Below are positions 39,009 to 51,699 of a stretch of DNA of 64,000 bases, piece by piece (positions within the stretch are counted from its first letter, which is position 1; each line of letters starts with the position of its first letter). Under the pieces are notes generated by a model. The model did no database searches. It was not told the DNA's origin and saw only the letters and a program-made list of their open reading frames with translations. The position numbers and the translations under genes were made by a program. This DNA is from Crotophaga sulcirostris (taxonomy: Eukaryota > Chordata > Aves > Cuculiformes > Crotophagidae), in NCBI GenBank assembly GCA_013397455.1, contig VYZB01000014.1, forward strand, positions 370,509-434,508, in the 5' to 3' direction.

Positions 39009-39727
39009 CGTCATGTGGGGCAGCCCTGAGAAGCTGAGGTTGTGCCATGGGCTACCTTGAGAAGCTCTAGAAGGTGAAAATGAGGACACATGTAGTCTGA
39101 AATGCATCGCGTTGGTCTGTGGGAAAACAGGGCAAGTAATTAATGTGCATTTCTATCCTGAACTCTTGGTTTCAGGCTGCCTTTTTAAGGATAAAGGACC
39201 CTTGCTATGGGCAGCCCCACCTGCTGTAGGTTGCATTGCTGCCAAACGGGTTGGTTCCTCAGGAAAGTGCGTAGCCTTGGAGGCAAGAGCGACGTGATGC
39301 ATGGCAGTCCCACAGGTGAGCTGAAAGGGGCTGGTGAGCACCTGGTGTGGAAATCACAGCCCGGCACGACGGGCTCTATTCTGGGTAGTTCATAGCCCTC
39401 ATTGGGAATGGCAGGACTGGGACATGGAGGGGCCATGCTCAGCCTCTGTCCATGATCAGGTGGCTTTCTTCTGCCCTGCTCTTTTCTGAGCAGCAAAGTG
39501 GCAGAATGCAGGGCCTGGGGATGTCTGATGAGATGCATTGTATTTTCCAAATTGCTCCCATTTCTCCGGGCTTTTACTTCCCCTCTGTATTTGTATCTCA
39601 TTCAGCAGTAGCTGGCTGCCTTCATTGTCTGACTCCCAAAGATCTGCAGTTCTTGCCTGGCTATGTGGAAGGAGTCCTCAGTAGTGCTCACCGGTGATTT
39701 TTCCTGCATGACCCCCCCTTCCTCTCT
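39009..39727. other. Unique noncoding spacer between two LINE pieces
   Basis: About 700 bases of mixed composition with overlapping short open frames on both strands and no recognisable domain or repeat. Confidence 0.5.
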
Positions 39728-40122
39728 GCAGTCCTCAAACCCAGATGATCCAGCAGAGTTCAGGTGTCCCACAGAGGTCCAATCTAAAGAGTTGAAGTGA
39801 CAGAGAATCTGTCATGTCCTGAGGTAGATTGTTCCAAAAGCTAATTAATTGCCTTAACTCTTCTGCACCAACAATTTCATTTCTCTGTAGAACTGCCTTT
39901 GGTTTCCAGCCACTGGATCTCAAGATGCTTTCGTCTGTCAAGATTAAAGAGCCTCTCTCTGTTTAGGCACTTGCTGACCACTCTCAAGTCACCTCTTAAC
40001 CTTCCCAGGGACAGAGTAAATGGATTGAATGTCTCTAGTTCCCTGCTGTAAGGGAGGTTTATCAGCCTCCCATTCTTGCCTCTGCCTGCTGAAACCCCTC
40101 CAATTTGTTCTCATCCTCTTTT
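39728..40122 (-). repeat. Ancient CR1/L3-like LINE remnant
   Basis: Read on the minus strand it has the order typical of old amniote CR1/L3-type 3' ends. GGTTAAGAGGTGACTTGAGA comes first, then CTCTTTAATCTTGACAGACG, then CCAGTGGCTGGAAACCAAAG. TTTTGGAACAATCTACCTCA and GACAGATTCTCTGTCACTTC follow. Conceptually the piece contains the RRLRGD-equivalent position and the W-x-x-L-P motif region, but not the young bird CR1 3' end. High divergence and lack of a tandem tail mark it as much older than the neighbouring CR1 at 38.3-39.0 kb. Boundaries are approximate. Confidence 0.7.
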
Positions 40123-40666
40123 CCAGCTGGGTGCAGCAGGGGCTTGTGCGGTTTTTCATGACTTCTAAAGAGCTTGTGGCCACCTGCTGAACCTTGCCCT
40201 GCTCTGTGCATCCCAGGGCTGAATTTGTCCTCAGCTGCTGCTGTGTCCAGAGGCAGGCTGAGCTCTTAGCCCTGCTCCAGTGTCCCCATAAGAAGGGGCT
40301 GGGAAGTGTAGAGAGGCCAGCCCCAAGCTCAGGATCAGCCTTTTGTGGCCCAAGGGGTTTCTGTGCCTCTGCTTTGGCATCTGTCCTGGCTATACAAGAA
40401 GAAAAGGAAGGTCCTGAGAGAGGCAGCTGTGCTGGGAAGGAGGGATAGGGGAGCTCACCTGTGTTTGGAGTCTGCTCACACAAGAGTTCACCAGCTCCAA
40501 GTGAGTGTAATTGCGGAGACAAAGTAAGAGCAGCCTGAAAATCACAGGGACAGCATAACTTCCAGCTGAGGAGAAAAGGGCCTTTATGAGGTCTTGAACT
40601 GGTGTCCTGACGTGCGTTGTGCCACGGTGTGATGTGTGAGCCCTCAGCCACTCCACCGCTGGTTAG
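40123..40666. other. Noncoding spacer
   Basis: A minus-strand open frame of 220 codons (39989-40651) crosses this spacer. Its C-terminal third lies inside the old LINE remnant and the rest has no recognisable domain, so it is not called as a gene. Confidence 0.5.
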
Positions 40667-40811
40667 AAATGAGAAATTTCAAGGGCTATTGAGCACTCTG
40701 TGAATTTTCACAGTGGCTCAGCACAAAGTTATTTAGCACAGGTGTTTTGGTAATTGTGATGCATTGGGAAAATTCACAGTGCTCAATGGCCCTCAAACTT
40801 CCACCTGCTTG
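40667..40811. repeat. Foldback (MITE-like) element, copy 2
   Basis: The better preserved of two related elements. Left end AAATTTCAAGGGCTATTGAG and right end CTCAATGGCCCTCAAACTT are inverted repeats. The arms continue inward through TGTGAATTTTCAC and GAAAATTCACAGTG around a short loop with AAAGTTATTTAGCACAGG. By eye roughly three quarters of positions agree with the copy at 24984-25121, in the same loop orientation. No coding capacity and no clear target-site duplication. A nonautonomous DNA transposon is the simplest reading. Confidence 0.65.
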
Positions 40812-43800
40812 GTGTGGTGGTTAAGTATTAGTGCAGTGGATTATAAGATAAAATATGCAGGAGAGACTTGCTGGCTGCAGGACTTTTTCTGGCACAGGTT
40901 ATATTTCTTTGTTATTCTACGATCCGTTTGTTTATCTGATGTATGTTAGAAGGACAGGAAGTTGACTTTGGTGGCTCTTGAAGTTGAGTGTTTTGCAGCT
41001 GGTACACCTGAGAGGTCCATGGCCCCTCAGAGCCCAGGCGAGAGCCCTGTGAAGAGGCTGCAGCCACATCCCCCTGTGCTCAGTGCCGTCCTCGGAGACT
41101 GCATTGCTTTCAAAAACACCCAGCTGTGAGCCCTGGGAAGGGAGAGAGGGAAGAGGAGGCACCTCTGCCCACGCTTCTCTAAATGTGTGCAGATGCAGAG
41201 GGCCAGTGAGTCCTGGGTAGAGATTTCTCCTAATTATCACTTTCCAAGTCCCCTCTGCACCCACGCCGACTGTGCTTAGAGGGGCCCTTCGGGAAGGACA
41301 CTCTGTCTGTCCTTTCATGCACAAATGAATTGATTAGGCATCTTTGCAAGGATGTGATGTGGCCAAGTACAAAGAGTCAGAAGAAAGCTTTAATTTTACT
41401 TTTACTTGAGCCCTGACAGTGGAACATTGTGGTAAGCACAAATGCTGAACTGATGACACAGGCCATTATTACAGAGTAATTAAATACAGAAAATATTGTT
41501 TTCTGGTGTCTCTTAAGCTGCATTGTTGGACTGATCCTGCAAGCTTTACTGATTTTGTTGTGCTATGGTTGAGCAGCTAAAGCGATAGAGCCTGCAACAA
41601 AATAGGTAGGATGAGCTTATTGGCTGCTGCCATTTGCAGAGCAAACTGATTTTTCATTGCATAGTTTTTGGTGCTGAATGGACATTAGCAATGTGATTCC
41701 CCTCCTTCCCCAGCTTTCCTCCCAGATAAACAGAGGTAGCTGACTGGCTTCATTACACCCAGTTCTCTCCATATATTCACTCCAAGCTCAGTTATCATGG
41801 GAACACGCCTGCACACAACCATCGAATTGAAGTTTTCAAAGAAGGGAGAGTTCAGCATCTGAAAGCAAAAGGTGAAAAACAACAATGTACTGAAAATCCC
41901 AGATCTCTGCTATGCAAGGGGAAGGGTGCTTGTAATTTTTGAGAAACCATTGCTGTATTCTTATATGGAGGTGTAAGCACAGGTGAGGTGGAGGATAGTG
42001 GTGGTTGTGGTGGGGATTGAAATACTTGGATCTGGAGCTGTCCATGTGCAGCTGGCACATCACAGGAGCTGTCTGTCACCTAAGGACTGACAGGACCTCA
42101 CCAGCCTAAGGGTAACTCGGCTCCATTCACTGGGGCTGGAGATCCCTTGGTGGGGCTGCAGATGTTCAGCCCAGAGTTTCTTTTTTTGTCTGCAGTGCCC
42201 AGTCCTCCACAGCAAGCGGCTCAGCAGCCCTGCTGACCTGAGGGCCATGGCAGCGAGCCTTTCTCAGCCCTCATCTTCCCTACTGAAGACAGCAGCACCT
42301 CTGCTTTTGCTTCTTTCCTCCCCACCACATTTAATACCATCTTTCTAATCACAACCAGCCGCCTCCTCCATGCTGAGAAGTGAGTGTGTCCCCCATGAAT
42401 CCCGGTGAGGCTGCGGGCTGACTCGCTGCACATTGTGCTGTTGGTTTTTGGCAGGGCAAAACACTGACTCTGTGGTGTGTTTGGCTCTTGCAGGCACAGA
42501 TGGGACTTCAGTGATGAAAAAGCAAAACCACACAGTCAAGGTTTGTCGTGAGCAGCATACAGCCTGCATGAGTCTCCAGAAGATGAAAAGCTGGTGCGTA
42601 AGTAGAGGGTCCTGCCATGACATGCAAGAAAAGTTAATGAATTTTATTCTGAGCTTACTGAAACGTTTCAAAATTCCCAGTTCTGTCTCCTCCCCACTTC
42701 ACTTTCTCCTCAGTCTCCTCTCTCCTTCTCACATCATAGTTTTTGGTGTTATTAACATGTAAATTAATCTCATTTATAGAAAGCAACATCTTGACAAGTT
42801 GACAAGTGTTGTATATGACAAGAGTTTGGACTGGGAGGTGTTTCTGTTTCCGCAATTGCTATTGTTCCCTGGGATGGAAATACAGCCATGCACAGTGGCA
42901 GTCTGGGTGCTTATGCTGCATTTAGCCTCAGTTCACTTGGAAATAGGCAGCTGGGACACCGTGCTGGGTGCAGTCATCAGTGTCTATGCAAGCTCTCTCC
43001 AGGTCCTACCAAAGCCAGCAGATGATTAGCTTTGTTGCTGCTACTGGAATCAGGTTTGGACCTCTGTGTTGCATAGCAACCCTAAATTATTATAAGAACC
43101 CTCAAAAGGGTATTAATGCTACTCATGAATAAACACGGTTTGTCTCACTCCTGTTTATGAATTGTTTTTATGCTGTTCCCCAGCCGAGTGAAGGCTTTCA
43201 TCTTCCCAGACAATGAAATTCAAGTTACTACCAGAAGACTGGTAGCTCTTGCTCAGTGGCACAGTGACTGCAATTAGTCTTTTCCAGTGCGTTCTTGGAT
43301 TTCATTTTAAGGAGGACTTGACTTTAACTTGTTGCTTATTACTCACAACTGACCAGGCTTGGCTCCCACTTGTAAAATGGGTTTCCTAGTAAGTGTTAGG
43401 AAGAGGTCACGTTTCAGGTGTGGGACTCTCCTGCGTGGATCCTCATTCCCAGATAGAAAGCACTTACAGCTGGTCTGTCTTCACCTTTTCTAGGAAAAAT
43501 AATCTCTGGAAGCAAGGGATCTATTTTGCCTTTTTCTCCCACTCTTTGAAAGCTGTCAGTATAATTTAATTAGTTGGTGCATAGTAACAGTTTATCATTT
43601 CCAAGTCTAATGCATTATAAAGTTGTTTATACTGATTTGATGATTAAAGGACTTGTCAGAGTCTTTGTTTCTTTTCAAAAAGAAAATGTATTTATCACTC
43701 TTAAAAAACAAGTCTTTGTTGTTATGTAAATGAGACACACCAGATTAAGGAGGCTTATTTTACCTGAACAGGTATTTATAATAATCGTATGTACTCTTGC

Positions 43801-46230
43801 ATCATATTTTTGTCTCGCTCTGCAAGGTAACTCCTGATTGGGACCAGCTCTGTGGTTCTGTGTTTCTGCCCAGCCTTGGCCCATGTTCATATCCACCCAT
43901 ACCTTCTCCTTTGCCTGTGAGGTTTATCATTCCTCAGACGGGCCCTCCCTAGCTCTGTGCCTGCTAACAGGCTCTCTCAGAGCTTCTCCTGCAATGTGAC
44001 AGTCCTGCACAGGGCTGTTTCTCAGGGATGCTCCCAATGCACCTGTCCAGCTGCAGGTCCCCAGACTGCTCAGTGCAGGCACTGAGGTGGCTGTGGGACC
44101 CACCACCAGCTGGTCAACCCATGCCTGGTGTAAATCACAGTACGTTCAGGGTCAAAAAAGCTGGTTTGGAGGCTGAGATCGCTTCTCACCTCTCTGCTTT
44201 GCTGACACAGGTAGCATTGGTGGGTTTGACCCTGCCCAGCAGAGAGGTGCTGCCATCCTTGAGCTGATGGATCTTCCCCAGCTGCCCTTCCCAGGGACCA
44301 CAGAGCCTCCACAAGGATTTTACCAAATCCCGCTTTATTTCCCCAATCTCCTTGCAAGAAGGAACATCTCCACTTTGTAGCACAGTTGGAGTCAGGTGAG
44401 TAAATGGAAGGAGGTCTCTGCTCAGAGCTGGATACCATGTACCTTCTGGTTTGGGGTGTTTGCTCTGTTCTACTTTATTTTATACGCATAAATGTGGTGT
44501 CCTGTGTGTGATGGCCATGGCGGCAGGCTTTGTTTCTGGTCCTTGAAAAGGCAGTATGTTTCCTCCACCTTATTGCTGGAGCCTTAGCTGCAGTTTTCTG
44601 CAGCTGGGTGAATGACCGTGTTTGTGTCTGTCATCAATTCCACAGTTTGTTATTTAAATTACAAAGCTCATTCTTTGCATCAGTGTATGCACAGCAAGTT
44701 AGCAATCTATGCATAAAGTCCCAGCAGGCAGTGATTGTCTCCTAAGGAAGGCAGAAGTAAAGACAGCCCACTGGATTGACAGAAATATTGCTGAATTCAG
44801 ACGTGTTCCTGGAACAATTGGTTTTCTTTCGAAGAAAGTTGCCATTAAAACTGTTGCGACTGAGCGTAGGTGAGAAGGGTGTTGAAAATTACGCTGCCAG
44901 CACAATTACAACGTGGTGTAAAAAACCCCCAGTGTCATCAGCTTGTTTATGACCTCGGTAAAAACAAACCCCAGACCTGAACAATTATGCTAATTCTGCT
45001 TTGATTTACAGCAATGATACCCAGCAAATGCACCGCGGTAGCTGCCTGATGTGTGTGCTGGTGGAGCAGGCAGGGATCTCATGGGGCTTTCTGCAATGTT
45101 TTTCCTTAATGGCTCATTAAGGCTCAGGTTCTGGTTAGCATCGCTCCCCTTCAGGCATCTCCTCCAGCCCTGGGTGAGGGCCATGAGTGCCCACTGACTC
45201 CTTTTTAGCAGCGGGGGAGAATGTGGGCATAGGGAGCTGCATTCTATGAAATGAGGTGTCAGTGATCTGGGTGAGTTGGTGAAGGATAGAGGAAAAAGAG
45301 TTTTTTTGTTATTATTATTTTATTTTTTCTTTAACTGCAGAGCACAGTAGGGCTGTTCTCTCCTTGGCACAGGCGGTGACTGGTTTAGCCCTGTTCTGCC
45401 TCTGTGGTGTGGTCTCTTCAGGACACTGGCAGCAGGCTCTCAAATGTGCAAATTTGAGCTGTGCTGGCTCTTCCTCAAGCCCTCAAGCAGCTCTGAGACT
45501 CATCTACTGCTCACCAACGCCTGTCAGGTCCAGTGGACCTGGCACCGTTTACCCCTGAGCATAGTGGAGACAGCAAGAGCACCTTTGGTCCTCCAAAGGT
45601 GCTGAGCCGCCTGGACTTTTGAGCTTACTGTGGATAAAAATGCTGTTTTCACAGAGATTGCTGGTTAAACTTTCAGTGGATAAAAAAGGAGCTAGAATTT
45701 AAAAGTAGCTGAGGCTTCCCGGGCCTTTCCATGTATCCTCACAAGGGAAAGTTTTGGGTTCTTGCTGTTTAGCTGGCAGGGCCTGAGGGGGAGTGGTATG
45801 TCTGTAGATATATTTTATATCTGTACACACGTGTGTGTGCACGCATGGGCAGGAGAGATGCCATGGAGATGCCATGAGCTCTTTCTGTGTGCCTCGGCCA
45901 GGCTGGTTGTGGTGGGCAGCTCAAGGCTTGTGTGCGGGTGGGCAGGGGGCTGTTTGGGTACCTCAGCCCAGCAGGGTCATCTCCCTGGGGTAACCCAGCT
46001 GCCGCCTCTGCAGGCACCAGTGCTCGTTCTGCGGTGCTCCCTGAACTTCAGTCCCTGGTCACTGACCTCTGGGGGGTTCAGCTGGAATCGTTCTTGCTCA
46101 AATCAGTTGGTGGCAGCTCCTGCCCTGGAGAGCCCACAGTGCGAGGACAGGGGCCACGCTGCTGCAGCTGAGCCCACCTGCCCCTCTCCCCACCCAGTGA
46201 GTGCCCAGCATGTGGAGGAGCCCTCCGCAG
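40812..46230. other. Unique noncoding DNA
   Basis: No gene or repeat family recognised. A GTGGTGGTTGTGGTGG patch lies near 42.0 kb, and an AT-rich stretch with TTTAATTAGTTGG is at 43.56-43.64 kb. A T-rich TTATTATTATTTTATTTT tract lies at 45.3 kb. Open frames stay below about 160 codons. The longest, at 45762-46244 (+), is GC-rich and lacks any motif. Confidence 0.55.
45578..45603. other. Perfect 11-bp hairpin
   Basis: AGCACCTTTGG pairs perfectly with CCAAAGGTGCT around a TCCT loop. The surrounding bases do not extend the stem, and the structure is too short for a microRNA precursor. Confidence 0.6.
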
Positions 46231-46600
46231 TCATAGAATCATAGAATGGTTTGGGTTGGAAGGGACCTTAAAGATCATCCAGTTCCAACCCCCCTGCCAT
46301 GGGCAGGGACACATTCCACTGGATCAGGGGGCTCAAAGCCCCCTCCAGCCTGGCCTTGAACACCTCCAGGGATGGGGCAGCCACAACCTCCCTGGGCAAC
46401 CTGGGCCAGTGTCTCCCCACCCTCATTGTGAAGAATTTCTTCCTAGTATCTAATCTAAATCTTCCCCCTTCCGATTTAAAGCCATTCCCCCTCATCCTAT
46501 CACTCCATGCCCTTGTAAAAAGTCTCTCCCCAGCTTTCTTGCAGCCTTCTTTAAGGGCTTGTAGGACTCTTTAAGGCCTCCTTGAAGACTTTCTGGATCC
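46231..46600 (-). repeat. CR1 LINE fragment, minus strand
   Basis: The tail lies at the left (TCATAGAATCATAGAATGG, the reverse of ATTCTATG repeats). It is followed by the reversed GGTCCCTTCCAACC block, the CCTGGAGGTGTTC block and then TAAATCGGAAGGGGGAAG on the minus strand. Rightward the match decays through the end of the reverse-transcriptase ORF to about 46600. It is truncated and noncoding. It shares high similarity with the 38.3 kb copy over the first 300 bases. Confidence 0.95.
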
Positions 46601-49600
46601 CTGGTAGTGGTCTTTGTTCTTGCAGCCAGGCAATCTGGGGATGGCTGCCCTTCACCCTCAGGCTTTAACATCACCTGTTTTGTTTTCCTCTGACATAAGG
46701 ATTAAATCACAAAAATGAATGTGATAGCTTCTGTTGTTTCAGGTTTTATAATGCAGTACATTCCGGCTGGTGTGAAAGCTACACTTGCTGGGTGTAGCTC
46801 CTGCAGGCTTTGCCAAGAAGCCTCTGACTGATAGGATTACAATGGCATGTCTTAGCCTAATGAGTTTAAGCACAGTTATTATTTATAAATAAATACATGC
46901 TATTAAGTGCTATCAAACTTACACAGAAATTATTAAATCGTTGGATGAAAAACATTATGAAAGGCTGAACTCTCACCTGCACATAATGCCAATCAGTGGA
47001 GCTGCATTTCTTTACCGCTTTATTGACTCACAGACTCACAGCTTATTAAGAGTCCTTCAGGATCCTCCCCCCTTCACAACTCGTTTTTTCCAAATACCAG
47101 TTAAGGAACAGGTTTTTTTTCCTCAAGATAATTGCATAACTTCCTTCTGTTTCACACTCAAAAAGCACCCGTGCGAGTCAATGGACCACAGAGCATGTTT
47201 AGGTATCTCTTACCCTTTGCTAATGACGTTCAGTAGATCAATCAGAGGGAGAGAGTCAGTTCTGGTTTTTTTCCCTTACAGAGGATCTTGATCTTTCTCT
47301 GAGGGGAATGACCTTGACGTGGTAATGCAGCTAAACTGGGAAAGCTGTTTTGCTATGCAAACTGAATTTAGACTAGCTAAATAAATAATAGGCAAAAGAA
47401 CAAATCTTCTCCCTTAAATAAATGTAAGGTATTAAGACCTGGCTTTGTAATGATTATAGTCTAATACACAGCTTGCTGAGAGGCAGTATTTTTTTCTTTT
47501 TTTGCCTGTGTCTCTAACCTTGAATGTTCCATTCATCTCAGTGGAAATGCTTCCTTTTTGCTATACATTTTGTGCACACAAAGAACAATTTAAAACGTAC
47601 ATGGCATGGTCAATCAGAGATACCTAACTGGCTCTTTGGAAAACATGAATTGTGCTTTTTTTTTTTTAATACAAACACAAAACAAGACAGTGGCACCACA
47701 TTAATCATTCAAGGCAATTGGAAAGTCTCCAAGCACCAGCCGAGTTTTTTTTTAAAAAAAACACAAGCAAAAACCCCACACACTTTGATAAGAACCAACT
47801 GGGAATGAGATTTCTTCTCCACCCACCCCCAAGTTCTGAAAAGAACAACAACAAAAAAAAATGATTTGAAGAATTGGCAAGGAAACAAATTGAACTATCA
47901 TGACTGGTTGTAAGGGCCATGCTTTGGCTCTGGAGAACTGATTCATAAATATTCATTAACCTGGGAAAACATGAAAAACAGGATTAGACTTATTCATGGG
48001 AGTTCATCTTTAGGGTCAGTGCTAGGGTGAGAGCCAAGACAGGCAAATTGCAGTTTTAGAACATATTTCCTAGGACAGGCAAGATCTGCAGTCTTCTCTC
48101 TTAAAAACAAAAGGAAAAAATCCTCCAAAGACAGCAAAAAGAAAGAATTTTCTTTTCTCTATGGGGTGGAGATGCTACTTCTGCTCAGGCCTGCCCCACG
48201 GGTGGTGCCCACCTGGTGAGCACTGTGCCATGGGGCAGCGATGGCTCTGTTTGTGTGTCCCCAGGGGTGCCGTACCCCAGCAGCCCGTGCTGGAGGGTCT
48301 GGTGCCCATGGCACGAGGCAGCTCCCTGCAGCAGTGGGCTTTTGACAGTAGGGAAATAGCCCGCAGTTTCAAAGCTGGCAGGGATGCTCCTGAAGTCCTT
48401 CCACCTAAAGTCGGTGCAGAATGCAGAGCAAACGAGCTCACAAGGCAGGGAGGATGGGAAAAGTCCATGGTGCTTCCAGGAACCACCCCCAACTGACCAG
48501 GGGAAAAGAGAAGGGCTGTGACCTCTGGCCAGATGGCTGGGAGTGTGGAGCCATCCATGTGTCACCTACCCGCTAGAGGCAGCGATGAAGAGAAGCGAAT
48601 CTGGGAGAAATGTAGCCAGATCCAGATGAAAACTCACTGTTGCAGGACTTGGAGTCACTGCCTTCCTCCGCTTCCAGGGGAATGGCTTTGCCTCTGTTTA
48701 CTCCTGCATGCCTTGGTTGCCTGTTCAGAAGGTGACATTGGTACCGCCTGTTGCCAAATGTACGTGTAATTTCTTAACGTGGTTGCTCTCTGCTGCTGGG
48801 ATGGATGTCTGTGTGCTGCCATTAGCTGTGGAAACTGTGAGTGAGCCTCTGTGCTCACATTAAAGGGAAACTAGAACATGAGCATATGCAACAGGCATTA
48901 GGGAATCTAGGAGACTGATGACAACTAGAACCAACTGAAACACCAGACCTCCGCTTATCCGCCCTGTGCAGCACACAGAGGTAATCATGCTTTAATGCCA
49001 CTAAAGTGAGTGGATAAATTATTTTAGTGACTATCCATCAGCAGTTCAGGACAGGCGCACCATTTGTGATTCCTGCATTTGCACAGAGGGATTTGATCCT
49101 GGAAATCCAGTAGCTGGGAAAAAAGGGGTTGGAGCCTCGCTACCACCGCAGCCATGTGCGGGAATGCTGGGGAATGCGGTACAAACGGGAAAGTGTAGGG
49201 GGGGAAGTAGTGCCAGAGAGTCCTGCCAGAAATTACACAGGTTTTGTAGCCAAATCAGGCAAGGAGTAAACTGAACTTAGGAAAACAATAGCTATAAATA
49301 TTTTCTGCTTTGCTATAAGCAACAGAACTGTAGAAACAAATTGATGAGTCAGCAGGAAACAGCTGTTAAAGATCAGCTTTCCCGGCTCTGTTGGGAAATG
49401 CTTTGCCCCGTGGCAATTGGGATACTGCAGTACTGCCTTGCATTTTTGTCTCTTCTACGTCTGCAGAGTCATGCCCTCCATCTTTTTGGTGTTACTGTCC
49501 TCTCTGGTCCCTTTTCATGTGCCAAAGTAACTGCAGAAGCACCAGAGGCTGAGGGGGAATCTGGGCTTACTCTGCCTGAGCCTTTTTGTGCAAGATTTTC

Positions 49601-51699
49601 TGTTTGCTGATTGTTATCTGGAACAAGCAGAATCCTGACAAACGAAGGGGGAAAAAGGGGCGCTCACATTACTTCAGCTTTTGTACCTTCCCCAGGTTGT
49701 TTTCCTCTGCTGGCTGGGTTACAAAGATATAATCACGGTGCTTTAATACTCTTGCTCTGGAGCGAGGGATTTCCAGCTCCCCAAGGTGGGTTTCAGTACA
49801 CAGCTCCAAGCTGGATGATGTGGGAAGGCAGAGGCTACGGGACAGGCTGTGCTGTGCTGCCGTGTTTCTCCCTTTCGATTAGAGCTCTTCATGTGCTGAG
49901 AACAGCTTGCTGTAAGGGGTAACCAGCCCATGGTAAGGTGGTGCCAAACAACTGATTGGCCTTTTATTACGAGAGGACTTATACTCCTCTTATACTCCCA
50001 CTCTTCCACAGTGGCTCACCCTGAGTCTGCCCTTTATCCCAGCCCAGGTGTGCCACAGCATTCTGGGGACAAGGGCTGCAGGAGCAGCATCCCAACGCAG
50101 CGTGACGGGGAGCTGTGGCTTTGGCAGGGCACATGGCTGCTGTTTTCTCTTCCTGCATGCTCAGGCATTGCAGGCACTGCCAGCTACAAACAGGGAGTCT
50201 GGGGCCCTGTCCCTCCCTGCTCTGTGCTCTCTCCAGTCTCTGCCTCTTTTCTTTTTCTTGCCCTGCATCGATACTTCCTACACACTTCTGCTGGTCCTCG
50301 ATCACCAGCAGCCAGGGCATTGCAGCTGTCTATATTTTAACTTAAAGTGAGTGGCATCTTTTCTCCTGGCAACAGGCTGCCTTGCTTTCTTCCCCTTGCC
50401 TTCGATAAAAAGTGACAAGCGCTCCTTCACAGAGCGGCGCAATCAAAGGAGCCGCTCAAAGAGAGCTGACAGTAAGTTGTGTGCTGGCTGCAAGCTGTTT
50501 TACCACGGGACTGCTTAAATGGAGTTTCCCATCCTTCCCATCTCTCTCCCTTGTGTGACAGTGCCTTGCACCCTTTCTGACGATAGCAGAGCTTATCTCA
50601 CCGTGGCTAATCTGAATAATCAGGTCCAGGGTTTCTAAACCATCTCAGGGGGATTTCTGAGGTTCTGCAAAGCTTTGCAAACTGTGATGTGACGCAGCCG
50701 AGAGCTGTGCCAGAGGGCTTTGTTCCCCGCTCTGCCCCTCAGCCACCTGCTGATGACTGGGTCAATGCAGAAGGAGCTTTTCTAACCATTTCAGGATGCA
50801 CTGATGTGTCTTTAGTGCACAGACGCTTTAATCGCAGGTGCTCTGCGGAGGGAGGATCGTGTCTCACTGAGTGCCAGCGCTGCCTGGCAGCACGGGAGCC
50901 TCTCAGGAGGGCTGCAAATCAATAGCCACTGGAGCTCTCCAGATTCCCTGGAGCCAGGGAGTTTACCTCTCCCCTGTCTTCATCTTCAGCAGTCTTCCTC
51001 AGCACTGGTGGGCATGTTACCCACTGTCGCAGTGCCAAGCATTTGCAAGTCTGTGTTGGAAGCACCTTGATTGAAACTGCTACTATTACTGGTAGGAAGC
51101 AGACGATGAGCATCTGTGTTACCCAGTGTAGCTCTGCTCTCAAAAGGAGCATTTTTCAGACTCTTTTTGGTTTGTAACGGATGCTTTTACAGTGCAGCAC
51201 TTGATTGGCAGACAGGAGCGTTAGGCCGATGGTGCTCATGGCTGCTCCCGGCTCCGTGCCCCTGTGGCAATGGGGAGGGCAAAGCCAGCATGGTAAGAGC
51301 ACAAGTTTTACGTTAAATGTGTGCTTAAATCCCACCCAGGGTAAAGCTGCTTTCTGTAACCTGGCCTTTAGTTAGGAAGGGGAGTGACTGCCCAGGCCCT
51401 GTGTGCTGGGACAAACCCATCGCTGGTGGGAGGTGGCAACAGAGCGCTCGGCACTGTGGCTGTCACAGCAGTGGAAGGGTGGAGGGTTCAGAGGTGGCTC
51501 TTGGCCTCACGCTTAAATCTGACCATGCTTAAATCCACCAAATCTAGTTTGAATTTGTTTGGACCAAGTGCATTTTAAGAAGTTTTGAGTTCTAAAGAAG
51601 TCACCAAGCCTTCTAGCCTGGCCATTTCATTTTGGCTTGTTTTTCTAGAGATGATCTCAATAACGTGCACTGGCCTACAGCACAATTCCAGGGAGGTAT

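Noticed and set aside
39989..40651. 220-codon open frame on the minus strand
   Set aside because: Its C-terminal part lies inside an old LINE remnant, the rest has no domain, and open frames overlap it on the other strand.
46941..47291. 116-codon plus-strand open frame in AT-richer sequence
   Set aside because: Longer than expected for the composition but without a canonical start, domain or splice evidence.
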